Below are positions 44,248 through 53,405 of a stretch of 64,000 nucleotides of DNA, piece by piece (positions within the stretch are counted from its first letter, which is position 1; each line of letters starts with the position of its first letter). The stretch comes from Gottfriedia sp049568075 (GTDB lineage Bacteria; Bacillota; Bacilli; Bacillales; Bacillaceae_G): NCBI GenBank assembly GCA_049568075.1, contig CP144911.1; one strand, 5' to 3'. The notes under the pieces are model-generated. The model worked only from the letters and a program-made list of their open reading frames with translations, was not told the origin of the DNA and made no database searches. Made by a program: the position numbers and the translations under genes.

Positions 44248-44658
44248 TTGGAGAAAGATAAAATTGAAAAATTGAAGACAGCAGCATTAATTTTAGGTAC
44301 CTTTGTTATAACCCTCGGAATTATCATATCTATTTCTATTATTAATTTTAATCACGCAAAAGCACATCCCATTATTATCAAAATTCCTAAATCCGAAAGA
44401 ATAATTACACTAGTTAATAAACAAGAATTAATGAACGTAGATTCAAATTTAAAAACTAATGTTTGTGAAGTTCTCGAACTTCCAAAAACAGATAATAAAA
44501 ATCAGTATCAAATTGTTTGTGATGATACTGAGAAATACGGATTTACTGCCAAAGAAATAATAGACAAAAATTCTCACCCTGCCTTGAAAGTCGGTGATAC
44601 GGTTTACTTAACAATTTATAAAGATGGTAAATTAATGGTGAGAATAGAAAATAAATAA
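44248..44658 (+). CDS. Membrane-anchored hypothetical protein
   Basis: A 136-residue protein with one N-terminal helix (TAALILGTFVITLGIIISIS), followed by an outer domain of about 100 residues with a Cys pair (NVCEVLELP and IVCDDTEKYGF). TTG at 44248 has GAGGTG 9 bases upstream; the GTG at 44236 overlaps the site. It lies behind htpX, but the gap of 86 bases makes co-transcription uncertain. Unrecognised family. Confidence 0.6.
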   Translation: MEKDKIEKLKTAALILGTFVITLGIIISISIINFNHAKAHPIIIKIPKSERIITLVNKQELMNVDSNLKTNVCEVLELPKTDNKNQYQIVCDDTEKYGFTAKEIIDKNSHPALKVGDTVYLTIYKDGKLMVRIENK

Positions 44659-44679
44659 GGGTTAGAATTCAATAATATG

Positions 44680-44716
44680 AAAAAGGAACTTCAAATTAGC
44701 TGAAGTTCCTTTTTCT
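44680..44716 (+). terminator. Bidirectional terminator
   Basis: AAAAAGGAACTTCA (44680-44693) pairs with TGAAGTTCCTTTTT (44701-44714) between convergent genes. Confidence 0.85.
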
Positions 44717-44722
44717 TCTTTA

Positions 44723-46159
44723 TTATAGTTTTTCTCCATTTGAAGTAATTACGTCTTTGTACCAGAAAAATGATTTTTTCTTCTTTCGTTCTAATGTTCC
44801 GCTACCGTCGTCATGTTTATCGACATAAATGAAGCCATAACGTTTTGAGAACTCACCTGATGATGCACTTACAAGATCAATACAACCCCAGCTAGTATAA
44901 CCCATCAATTTTACGCCATCTTGAATTGCTTCTCCCATAGCATTAATATGCTCACGTAAATAATCAATTCGATAATAATCATTAATTGATCCGTCATCTT
45001 CTACTTTGTCATATGCACCTAGACCATTTTCTACAACAAATAATGGCACTTGGTATCGGTCATACAATTGATTTAAACTTATGCGTAAACCTACTGGATC
45101 AATTTCCCAGCCCCAGTCACTTGCTTTTAGGAAAGGATTTTTAACTCCGCCAATCAGATTTCCTTGAGAGCTTTCTAAGTCAGATTTTTCCTTTTTCTCT
45201 GTTCTAGACATATAATAACTAAACCCAATATAGTCAACAGTGCCTTCTTTAATTAATTCTAAATCCCCATCTTGCATTTCAATATTAATATTGTTTTCTT
45301 TAAAGAAGCGTTTAATAAATGACGGATATTCGCCACGAACCTGAACGTCTGCACAGAAGTAATTAAAAAAGCGCTCTTCTTCAAGGGCATACATTACGTT
45401 GTTAGGATTCGAATCAAATGAATAAACCGGAGCATATAAAATCATACATCCAATTTGAGAATCTGGAATGATTTCACGACATGCTTTGACAGTAATACTA
45501 CTTGCAACAAATTGATGATGAAACGCCTGAAATGTTGGTTGGTATTTATCTTTTTCTTCTTTGATCGAAAAACCAAGACCCATAATTGGCATAATTAATC
45601 CACTATTAATTTCATTAAAAGTCATCCAATATTTTACTTTGTTTTTATAACGATTGAAGATTGCGTTCACATATCTTTCAAAGAAGGTTACTACTTCTCG
45701 ATTTCTCCAACCGCCATATTGTTTTACAAGATTTACTGGCATTTCATAGTGTGAAATTGTAACAACTGGTTCAATGCCGTATTTGTGTAGTTCGTCAAAA
45801 ACACGGTCATAGAAAGCCAATCCTTCTTCATTTGCTTCTAATTCATTTCCATTTGGAAAGATTCTTGTCCAAGCAATTGACATTCGGAAAACTTTAAAAC
45901 CCATTTCCGCAAATAACGCAATATCTTCTTTATATCGGTGATAGAAGTCGATTCCTTCGTGGTTAGGATAATTATACTTTGAACGATTAATCTCAAAATT
46001 AAATCCAGGAGACTGTAATATGTTTAGTCTTTTCTTTCCGCCTGGAAGAACATCGGCTATATTTAAACCTTTATTTCCTTCATAAAATCCGCCTTCCATT
46101 TGATTAGCAGCAGTAGCGCCACCCCATAAAAAATCTTTAGGAAACTTAAACTGATTCAT
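44723..46159 (-). CDS. 6-phospho-beta-glucosidase, GH1 family
   Basis: A glycoside hydrolase family 1 enzyme of 478 residues, likely to split phospho-beta-glucosides taken up by a PTS. The acid/base Glu is in WMTFNEIN and the nucleophile is in PLFVVENGLGAYDK. FLWGGATAANQMEGG at the N-terminus and the C-terminal SSGEFSKRYGFIYVD (phosphate-binding Ser/Lys/Tyr of phospho-enzymes) support the 6-phospho form. It is divergent from an RpiR-type regulator gene, which probably controls it. No PTS gene is adjacent in this window. Confidence 0.92.
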   Translation of the reverse strand: MNQFKFPKDFLWGGATAANQMEGGFYEGNKGLNIADVLPGGKKRLNILQSPGFNFEINRSKYNYPNHEGIDFYHRYKEDIALFAEMGFKVFRMSIAWTRIFPNGNELEANEEGLAFYDRVFDELHKYGIEPVVTISHYEMPVNLVKQYGGWRNREVVTFFERYVNAIFNRYKNKVKYWMTFNEINSGLIMPIMGLGFSIKEEKDKYQPTFQAFHHQFVASSITVKACREIIPDSQIGCMILYAPVYSFDSNPNNVMYALEEERFFNYFCADVQVRGEYPSFIKRFFKENNINIEMQDGDLELIKEGTVDYIGFSYYMSRTEKKEKSDLESSQGNLIGGVKNPFLKASDWGWEIDPVGLRISLNQLYDRYQVPLFVVENGLGAYDKVEDDGSINDYYRIDYLREHINAMGEAIQDGVKLMGYTSWGCIDLVSASSGEFSKRYGFIYVDKHDDGSGTLERKKKKSFFWYKDVITSNGEKL

Positions 46160-46264
46160 TTTTTTTACCTCCTAATTTCTTTTTAGTTGTTTACATAAAT
46201 CCATATTTTTTAATTAATGAGAATATAAACGAATCATAACGTTAACGAAGATGTTAGTAAATAA

Positions 46265-46321
46265 GTGAATGGAATCTAGTTCCTATTCACAAAAGTTAAA
46301 AAACGTTTCATAAATGTAACG
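46265..46321. promoter_or_regulatory. Palindromes between bgl and rpiR genes
   Basis: Two inverted repeats lie in the divergent spacer. GTGAATGGAA (46265-46274) pairs with TTCCTATTCAC (46280-46290), with one bulge. CGTTTCAT (46304-46311) and ATGTAACG (46314-46321) form a second with one mismatch. They are the best candidates for RpiR operators. I see no clean catabolite-repression cre site. Confidence 0.4.
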
Positions 46322-46404
46322 CTGTGTTTTTTATTTTGTATGTTAAGATAATAAAATGGATTAAATATATTTAGTAGCTAGCTATAAAAGGAGAACTATT
46401 TAAA

Positions 46405-47130
46405 ATGTTTTCAATTGATCAAATCGCGTCTTTTAATGAGTTAGAGTTATCTTTATATAATTACATTTCACAAAATATGGAAAAAGTCGCTTATATGCGT
46501 ATACGTGAAATTGCAGATGAAACCCATGTTTCAACTTCAACAATATTACGCTTTTGTCGGAAACTAAATTGCGACGGCTTTTCTGAATTTAAAGTAAAGT
46601 TAAAAATGTATTTGGAAGCGGAGAAACGAACCTTTGTAAAAAGCGCACAACATACACTAGTGGAATTTTTTGAGAGATCTTTAAAAGGGGATTTAGAAGA
46701 TAAAGTGAAAGAGGCTGCTATTGAAATAAACAAAGCTGAAAATATAATTTTTATTGGAATAGGTAGCTCAGGTATTCTTGCTGAATATGGTTCGAGGTAC
46801 TTTTCAAGTTTAGGAAAATTTTCACTTTATATAAAGGACCCACATTTTCCGATCCATTCAAAATTAACAAAAAATAGTATAGCAATCGCTTTGTCAGTCT
46901 CTGGAGAAACTATTTTCACAGTAAATCATCTGAATTTACTTAAACAAGAAGGTTGTAAGATTATTAGTATTACGAACAACAAATTATCAACAATAGCAAA
47001 AATTTCTGATCTAAATATACCCTATTATGTAACAGAAGAGTATTTTGAAGAGGCAAATATTACTACTCAAGTTCCAGTGGTTTATATAATTGAATCAATA
47101 GCGCGCGAAATTTATCGAATCAATCAATAA
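46405..47130 (+). CDS. MurR/RpiR family transcriptional regulator
   Basis: A 241-residue regulator with an N-terminal helix-turn-helix_6 domain (IREIADETHVSTSTILRFCRK) and a C-terminal SIS sugar-phosphate-binding domain (IFIGIGSSGILAEYGSRYFSS and IALSVSGETIFT). It probably senses a sugar phosphate and controls the divergent phospho-beta-glucosidase gene. AAAGGAGAA precedes the ATG. Confidence 0.92.
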   Translation: MFSIDQIASFNELELSLYNYISQNMEKVAYMRIREIADETHVSTSTILRFCRKLNCDGFSEFKVKLKMYLEAEKRTFVKSAQHTLVEFFERSLKGDLEDKVKEAAIEINKAENIIFIGIGSSGILAEYGSRYFSSLGKFSLYIKDPHFPIHSKLTKNSIAIALSVSGETIFTVNHLNLLKQEGCKIISITNNKLSTIAKISDLNIPYYVTEEYFEEANITTQVPVVYIIESIAREIYRINQ

Positions 47131-47224
47131 GTCAAATGGTTTTTTTACTCATTATAAGAAGGGATTTCTTCTCATGTGAGGATTGTTATTTATTCTGAAA
47201 ATGAATAAAGGAGTATTAATATTT

Positions 47225-48007
47225 ATGAAATTAATCGATCCCACATTACATAAAGATTGGGTAACACCACATTCACAAATATGGTACGAACAAATAGGCA
47301 AATTATACGGGGAATACACATATCCTTGGAATTCAACAATTACTGAGCCGAATGCGGAGTTAATTTTTATTAATGAAGTATTTGGAATGATTTATAACAA
47401 AACTGTTTTAGATGTAGGGTGTGGACATGGAGAATTTACTATTAAATGTAGTGAAAAAGCAAAAGAAATTGTAGGGTTTGATCTTACAACTGATTTAATT
47501 AAAAGTGGAAATGAATCGAAAAAACCAAATGTGTCTTTTATAGTTGGCAGTACAAAAAATGAATTACCTTTTGAATCGGAACAGTTTGATTGTGCATATA
47601 ACCGAAAAGGACCTACATCAGCTTATCAAGAACTTAAAAGAGTAGTAAAAAAAGGAGGTACAATCCTAGGACTTCATCCTGGTGATGAATTAGGAACTGA
47701 ATTGCCTAAATTATTTCCTAATCTTTTTGAATCAATTAATAGTGAGAATCCAATTTTAAAAACGATAAAGAAAAGAGTTGAATTAAGTAAGTTTGAAAGT
47801 GTAGAAATACAAGTTATTAATAGTTTTGAATTTTTACATACGCCACTTGATGTTTTAAAACTAAGATGCTTCGGCCAAAAACAATCACTATTAAAAGATA
47901 TAATAGAAAATAATTTATTAGAAGTACAACGAATATTTGAACAAAATGCCCAGAAGGATGGTTTGCCTATAACTTATTCACGTTACATTGTTAGAGCACA
48001 AGTATAA
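47225..48007 (+). CDS. Class I SAM-dependent methyltransferase
   Basis: A 260-residue methyltransferase with the Rossmann fold. Motif I is VLDVGCGHGEFTIKC, motif II is EIVGFDLTTDLIKSG, and motif III region is NELPFESEQFDCAYNRKGP, where the NRKGP stretch is unusual and may mark the acceptor site. The C-terminal part is helical. Acceptor is unknown. I chose ATG 47225 (AAAGGAG about 12 bases upstream); a TTG at 47183 is possible. A terminator follows, separating it from the collagen-like gene. Confidence 0.82.
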   Translation: MKLIDPTLHKDWVTPHSQIWYEQIGKLYGEYTYPWNSTITEPNAELIFINEVFGMIYNKTVLDVGCGHGEFTIKCSEKAKEIVGFDLTTDLIKSGNESKKPNVSFIVGSTKNELPFESEQFDCAYNRKGPTSAYQELKRVVKKGGTILGLHPGDELGTELPKLFPNLFESINSENPILKTIKKRVELSKFESVEIQVINSFEFLHTPLDVLKLRCFGQKQSLLKDIIENNLLEVQRIFEQNAQKDGLPITYSRYIVRAQV

Positions 48008-48013
48008 ATTATT

Positions 48014-48042
48014 GAGAGGATAACAATATCCTCTTTTTTTTA
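48014..48042 (+). terminator. Terminator of methyltransferase gene
   Basis: AGAGGATA pairs with TATCCTCT and is followed by a run of T. Confidence 0.85.
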
Positions 48043-48215
48043 TTGCGTATTAAAGTATAAATCAAATATTTCTATACTTTGCCAATATAAAAAAACATTT
48101 ATTACTTGGACGTCTATCATAATCAAATTTTAATGTTGGTACATAAGATTATATTGGTATGAAAATGGACAAGAATTTATTACCAAATCTGTTCTCTAGT
48201 TAAAAAGGTGATAAT

Positions 48216-51200
48216 TTGGGAAAAGACAACAAAGAAAATAGAAAATCTTGTAATTGCAAAGAATGCAAATGTAAGAAATGTGAGTGTAAAGAGTGTAAAA
48301 AATGTAAATGTAAGAACTGTGAGTGTAAAGCATGTAAGAAATGCAAGTGTAAGAATTGTAAGGAATGCAAATATAAAGATTCAAAAGTATGTTACTGTTG
48401 TGATAAATGTTGTAGAGGACCCAGAGGGAAAAGAGGTAAAACTGGTCCTCAAGGTAAGACTGGGTCAACAGGTATGACGGGAGCAACAGGAGAGACGGGT
48501 GTAACAGGTCCGACAGGGGCAACTGGAACAATTGGAACAACAGGAGCAACAGGTTTGATCGGAACAACTGGAGAAACTGGGGCGACAGGAGAGACCGGTT
48601 CGACCGGAGCAACAGGTCCAACCGGTCCAACCGGAACCACTGGAGAAACTGGGGCAACAGGGGAGATAGGTCCGGCGGGAGCAACCGGAGCAGCCGGAAT
48701 AACTGGAGCAACAGGAGAGATAGGTCTGACGGGAGCAACCGGCCCAACCGGAGTAACTGGTTCACCGGGAGTAACAGGACCAACCGGTGCAACAGGCTCA
48801 ACTGGAACGACTGGCCCAACCGGAATAACTGGCCCAACCGGAGTAACGGGAACAACTGGAACGACCGGAGCAACCGGAGTAACTGGGGCAACCGGAGAAA
48901 CAGGCCCAACCGGAGCGACAGGCTTAACCGGGGCAACCGGAGTGACAGGCTCAACCGGGGCAACAGGAGAGACGGGTCCAACCGGAGTAACAGGTTCAAG
49001 TGGAGCAACTGGAATAACTGGAACAACCGGAACCACTGGAGCAACTGGGGCAACAGGAGAGATAGGTCTGACGGGAATAACTGGGGTAACTGGCCCAACC
49101 GGAGAAACAGGCTCAACTGGAACGACTGGCCCAACCGGAGTAACCGGGGCAACCGGAGAGACGGGTCCAATCGGGGCAACCGGAGAAACAGGCCCAACCG
49201 GATTAACAGGATCGACAGGTTCAACTGGAGCAACCGGAATAACTGGAACAACCGGAACCACTGGAGCAACTGGAGCAACAGGAGAGATAGGTCTGACTGG
49301 AGCAACCGGCCCAACCGGGGTAACAGGTCCGACGGGAATAACTGGGGTAACTGGTTCAACCGGAGAAACAGGCTCAACTGGAACGACTGGCCCAACCGGA
49401 GTAACCGGGGCAACCGGAGAAACAGGCCCAACCGGAACTGGTTCAACCGGAGAAACAGGCCCAACCGGAGTAACTGGTCCAACCGGAGAAACAGGTCCAA
49501 CTGGAGTAACGGGAACAACTGGAACGACCGGAGCAACCGGAGTAACTGGTTCAACCGGAGCAACCGGAGTGACAGGCCCAACCGGATTAACAGGATCGAC
49601 AGGTTCAACTGGAGCAACCGGAATAACTGGAACAACCGGAACCACTGGAGCAACTGGGGCAACAGGAGAGATAGGTCTGACGGGAGCAACCGGCCCAACC
49701 GGGGTAACAGGTCCGACGGGAATAACTGGGGTAACTGGTTCAACCGGAGAAACAGGCTCAACTGGAACGACTGGCCCAACCGGAGTAACCGGGGCAACCG
49801 GAGTGACAGGCCCAACCGGAGCAACTGGAGTAACAGGAGAGACGGGTCCAACCGGAGCAACCGGGGTAACCGGAGTGACAGGCCCAACTGGAGCAACTGG
49901 AGTAACGGGTCCAACCGGAGTAACAGGATCGACAGGTTCAACTGGAGCAACCGGAATAACTGGAACAACCGGAACCACTGGAGCAACTGGGGCAACAGGA
50001 GAGATAGGTCCGACGGGAATAACTGGGGTAACTGGTTCAACCGGAGCAACAGGCTCAACTGGAACGACTGGCCCAACCGGAGTAACAGGAGTAACCGGGG
50101 TAACAGGAGAGACGGGTCCAACCGGAGTAACAGGATCGACAGGTTCAACTGGAGCAACCGGAACCACTGGAGCAACTGGGGCAACAGGAGAGATAGGTCT
50201 GACGGGAGCAACCGGCCCAACCGGGGTAACAGGTCCGACGGGAATAACTGGGGTAACAGGTTCAACCGGAGCAACCGGGGTAACAGGAGTGACAGGAGTG
50301 ACAGGCCCAACCGGAGCAACTGGAGCAACCGGAGTAATGGGAACAACTGGAGAGACGGGAACAACGGGAACAACCGGGGCAACAGGAGTAACCGGAGTAA
50401 CGGGGGCAACTGGAGCAACAGGATCGACAGGTTCAACTGGAGCAACCGGCATAACTGGAGCAACCGGCATAACTGGAACAACCGGAACCACTGGAGCAAC
50501 TGGGGCAACAGGAGAGATAGGTCTGACGGGAGCAACCGGCCCAACCGGGGTAACAGGTCCGACGGGAATAACTGGGGTAACTGGTTCAACCGGAGTAACA
50601 GGCCCAACCGGAGCAACTGGAGTAACCGGGGTAACGGGTCCAACCGGAGCAACCGGGGTAACAGGAGTGACAGGAGTGACAGGCCCAACCGGAGCAACTG
50701 GAGCAACTGGAGCAACCGGAGTAACGGGAACAACGGGAACAACCGGGGCAACAGGAGTGACGGGAACAACAGGAACGACCGGAGCAACCGGAGTAACTGG
50801 GGCAACAGGAGTGACGGGAACAACGGGAACGACTGGAGTAACCGGAGTAACTGGGGCAACAGGAGTGACGGGAGCAACTGGAGTAACTGGTTCAACCGGA
50901 GTAACTGGGGCAACTGGAGTAACTGGGGCAACTGGAGTAACGGGAACAACAGGAACGACTGGAGCAACCGGAGTAACTGGTTCAACTGGAGTAACTGGTT
51001 CAACTGGAGTGACAGGAGCAACTGGAGTGACGGGAACAACGGGAACGACTGGAGTAACCGGAGTAACTGGTTCAACTGGAGTAACTGGGGCAACAGGAGT
51101 AACGGGAACAACAGGAACGACTGGAGCAACCGGAGTAACTGGTTCAACTGGAGTAACTGGTTCAACTGGAGTGACAGGAGCAACTGGAGTAACTGGTTCA

Positions 51201-51899
51201 ACAGGAGTGACGGGAACAACAGGAACGACTGGAGCAACCGGAGTAACTGGAGCAACCGGAGTAACGGGAACAACAGGAACGACCGGAGCAACCGGAGTAA
51301 CTGGTTCAACAGGAGTGACGGGAGCAACTGGAGTAACTGGTTCAACCGGAGTAACTGGTTCAACTGGAGTAACTGGTTCAACTGGAGTGACAGGAGCAAC
51401 TGGAGTAACTGGGGCAACCGGAGTGACGGGAACAACAGGAACGACTGGAGCAACCGGAGTAACTGGTGCAACCGGAGTAACGGGTCCAACAGGTCAAAGA
51501 CCAACTCTAACATTTGCAGAAAATGCAGGATCGATTGCAGTATTCCCACCACTCAATACTGAAGTAACCATAGTAAGTATCACTCAAGCTGTACTTGCAA
51601 ATCAACAGCTTAAAATTGACTACGCAACAGCAATTGAACTAGTTGTTACTGCAAACTGGTCAGTTACATTTGAATTGCGACTATACAGGGATGCCACTTT
51701 AATAAATACTAGAATATCTAATAGTAGCCAGTCTACAGCTGGTACTCACCGATATCAATTTGCAAGTACTTACGTAAATGTAGCACCTGCAAATGCAACA
51801 TCAACGTATAGTCTTAGAGTAATTTTTACCATTGTATCGAATCTTACTTCAGCATCGGCAATTAATAGAGACATGAATATAATCACATTTACACCGTAA
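48216..51899 (+). CDS. Giant collagen-like spore surface protein with Cys/Lys-rich head
   Basis: A 1227-residue protein without signal peptide, laid out in three parts. Residues 1-66 are a Cys/Lys-rich head with 21 cysteines, mostly as CKxC and CKCK, including two copies of a 13-residue repeat (CECKECKKCKCKN, then CECKACKKCKCKN). Residues 68-1094 are about 340 Gly-X-Y triplets, almost all with Thr in Y. Residues 1095-1227 are a jelly-roll-like C-terminal domain (GSIAVFPPLNTEVTIVS onward) of the BclA/exosporium filament type. TTG start with AAAAGGTGAT. The architecture suggests a spore surface filament: the C-terminus trimerises, the stalk is rigid and probably glycosylated on Thr, and the Cys head may anchor it by disulfides. 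Base composition is far GC-richer than neighbours because of GGN/ACN codons. Large antisense frames through the repeat are shadows. Confidence 0.9.
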   Translation: MGKDNKENRKSCNCKECKCKKCECKECKKCKCKNCECKACKKCKCKNCKECKYKDSKVCYCCDKCCRGPRGKRGKTGPQGKTGSTGMTGATGETGVTGPTGATGTIGTTGATGLIGTTGETGATGETGSTGATGPTGPTGTTGETGATGEIGPAGATGAAGITGATGEIGLTGATGPTGVTGSPGVTGPTGATGSTGTTGPTGITGPTGVTGTTGTTGATGVTGATGETGPTGATGLTGATGVTGSTGATGETGPTGVTGSSGATGITGTTGTTGATGATGEIGLTGITGVTGPTGETGSTGTTGPTGVTGATGETGPIGATGETGPTGLTGSTGSTGATGITGTTGTTGATGATGEIGLTGATGPTGVTGPTGITGVTGSTGETGSTGTTGPTGVTGATGETGPTGTGSTGETGPTGVTGPTGETGPTGVTGTTGTTGATGVTGSTGATGVTGPTGLTGSTGSTGATGITGTTGTTGATGATGEIGLTGATGPTGVTGPTGITGVTGSTGETGSTGTTGPTGVTGATGVTGPTGATGVTGETGPTGATGVTGVTGPTGATGVTGPTGVTGSTGSTGATGITGTTGTTGATGATGEIGPTGITGVTGSTGATGSTGTTGPTGVTGVTGVTGETGPTGVTGSTGSTGATGTTGATGATGEIGLTGATGPTGVTGPTGITGVTGSTGATGVTGVTGVTGPTGATGATGVMGTTGETGTTGTTGATGVTGVTGATGATGSTGSTGATGITGATGITGTTGTTGATGATGEIGLTGATGPTGVTGPTGITGVTGSTGVTGPTGATGVTGVTGPTGATGVTGVTGVTGPTGATGATGATGVTGTTGTTGATGVTGTTGTTGATGVTGATGVTGTTGTTGVTGVTGATGVTGATGVTGSTGVTGATGVTGATGVTGTTGTTGATGVTGSTGVTGSTGVTGATGVTGTTGTTGVTGVTGSTGVTGATGVTGTTGTTGATGVTGSTGVTGSTGVTGATGVTGSTGVTGTTGTTGATGVTGATGVTGTTGTTGATGVTGSTGVTGATGVTGSTGVTGSTGVTGSTGVTGATGVTGATGVTGTTGTTGATGVTGATGVTGPTGQRPTLTFAENAGSIAVFPPLNTEVTIVSITQAVLANQQLKIDYATAIELVVTANWSVTFELRLYRDATLINTRISNSSQSTAGTHRYQFASTYVNVAPANATSTYSLRVIFTIVSNLTSASAINRDMNIITFTP
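48417..51498 (+). repeat. Gly-X-Thr coding repeat array
   Basis: A 3-kb tandem repeat built on 9-base units (GGN-NNN-ACN). Larger blocks are duplicated: a segment containing ATGATGEIGLTGATGPTG or its variants recurs about eight times, at irregular steps of roughly 50-380 bases. A single break of the triplet phase (G-T-G at residues 407-409, 49434-49442) is seen. Such arrays expand and shrink by slippage, and length probably varies among strains. Confidence 0.9.
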
Positions 51900-51928
51900 G
51901 CAATTGTGAATAGATTTTTAGAATAATA

Positions 51929-51990
51929 ACCCCATATGATAGACAGTTAGAATAGATTTTACAGCCAGTTATATGGGGATTCTTTATTTT
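51929..51990 (+). terminator. Terminator of collagen-like gene
   Basis: AACCCCATAT (51929-51938) pairs with ATATGGGG (51971-51978), followed by ATTCTTTATTTT. Confidence 0.75.
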
Positions 51991-52093
51991 AAAAAATATA
52001 TAAATAAATGTTGTGCAAGTTAATCTTCAACCAAAGCATTTTATTTGTTTTCACATACTTTATAAAAACACAAAAATTAAGGATGTGGAGAAT

Positions 52094-52620
52094 ATGAATC
52101 GCTTTAATGGCCGCAAAGTCGATCAGTTACAATTCGATATTGAATATAGAACCTAATTTACTTTTATAATAAATGATGAAACTTAAAGTTGTGTTTTAAA
52201 AGATATTGCTAACGATTCAGTAAATATTGTTGGAATTTTACTGACAAAAAGTGGTGAAAATAATAATTCCGATAGACTTGTACCTGGTACAACTGAATCG
52301 CAAAATAAACATGATCTAAAAGTAGTTAGAGACGTATTTGAATCATTTAATGTGAATTTAAAGAAGAAATTATATTCGCTCTATTAAATATTCCCCCTAG
52401 TATTCCAGGAGTATTTAGTAAAATCTACGGTAGTTTATGATGTAAGGTTGATGTGAAATCATTCTTTATTGGAGAAAAAGATAGTCTTTTTTTAACCGTA
52501 TCAAATATAAAGAAAGCTTTCCAACTTCCTGTAGTTTCACCTAATACTTGTTTTCTTCAAATGCTGTTAAATATAATAAAAATAAAGTTAATTCATCCAT
52601 TGTTCTTCCATTTTAAATAG
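52094..52620 (+). pseudogene. Hypothetical gene with multiple stops and a frameshift
   Basis: ATG 52094 with a GGAG site starts MNRFNGRKVDQLQFDIEYRT, then TAA, FTFIINDET, TAA, SCVLKDIANDSVNIVG. The frame continues to NVNLKKK and then shifts; the next frame reads IIFALLNIPPSIPGVFSKIYGSL, TGA (where Trp or Cys is expected), CKVDVKSFFIGEKDSLFL, ending near 52620. About 175 residues would be coded in the intact form. No family can be named. Nonsense codons and frameshift together show a dead gene. Confidence 0.7.
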
Positions 52621-52953
52621 TTCCTTTCTAATAATAAAGTAGCTGTTCAATTAATTGAAAATGCTGGCTATGTGTAAAAGTTAATCAAACCGATTTTGAA
52701 AAATACCCTAACTATTTATCATTCAATCCATTATCCTGGTAATAATGAAAAAAGGATCTAAAAATAAATACGTAGGTATGGTTCAACATAAACTAAGAAT
52801 TAAGGATGAATATTTTTGGAAATCAAACATCTGCTGTTATTAAAGTAACAGTAGCTTGTTTAAATAATTTTTTCATGTAATACCTCCACCTTGTAATGTT
52901 TGTGGATATATTATCCAATTAAAACGTTACTAAATTAGTAGAGTTAAGTGTTA
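52621..52953 (+). other. Decayed AT-rich stretch
   Basis: Short open runs such as VAVQLIENAGYV suggest remains of a second gene, but start codons, ribosome sites and frame continuity are missing. A small hairpin CTGTTATTAAAGTAACAG occurs at about 52833. Nothing else can be supported. Confidence 0.35.
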
Positions 52954-52988
52954 GTCCTTATTTGAAATACGATATTTCAAATAAGGAC
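52954..52988. repeat. Perfect 16-bp inverted repeat
   Basis: GTCCTTATTTGAAATA (52954-52969) and TATTTCAAATAAGGAC (52973-52988) are exact complements separated by CGA. No T run follows, so it is not an ordinary terminator. It could be a protein-binding palindrome, a small mobile-element relic, or an RNA hairpin. Confidence 0.7.
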
Positions 52989-53067
52989 AGTCAATTTTGT
53001 TTAATACATGAAATTATTAATGTGTTGTTACAGTGCTTTTTGAATATGATTTTATTAAAACTCCAAA

Positions 53068-53114
53068 TAAAAAGGACCATTCCAGTAATAGTGCTGGAAT
53101 GGTCCTTTTTTCAT
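53068..53114 (+). terminator. Strong orphan terminator
   Basis: AAAAAGGACCATTCCAG pairs with CTGGAATGGTCCTTTTTT around TAATAGTG. No intact gene precedes it; it probably once ended a lost transcript or the pseudogene region. The following 290 bases to 53405 hold no clear feature. Confidence 0.85.
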
Positions 53115-53405
53115 TCGATTAGAATCGGATTATATAGTTTTAAAAGTGTCTGTCCACTATAATTATACAATATAAAATATCCCCCAAAACCTCCCCAAAT
53201 TCATGGGGATTAGTTGTCCTTTGTTTGCGAAATTTAAATTTATTAAAAACTCTAAAATGCTTATTTAATAAGGGTTAAGGGTTATAGAGGTTATTTAAAA
53301 ATATTTGCATCGGTTTAATATTATTAAATATAAGGTTTCCTCTTATTTCTAATTAATAAACTATAAATTAGTACCCCATATTGGCAGCGAAAATAATTTC
53401 GTAAT

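Noticed and set aside
46265..46330. CcpA cre site between bgl and rpiR
   Set aside because: The best candidate around AACGTTT lacks the full TGWAANCGNTNWCA spacing.
48417..51498. CRISPR-like array
   Set aside because: The repeats are coding Gly-X-Thr triplets without spacers of uniform length and without cas genes.
48196..51552. 1118-codon open frame on the minus strand through the collagen-like gene
   Set aside because: It is the antisense shadow of the GGN-NNN-ACN repeat, gives only Leu/Gln/Pro/Arg low-complexity sequence and has no domain; another 680-codon PVxPV frame exists for the same reason.
52962..53162. 66-codon plus-strand ORF over the inverted repeat and terminator
   Set aside because: It runs across a perfect hairpin and a strong terminator, and has no ribosome site.
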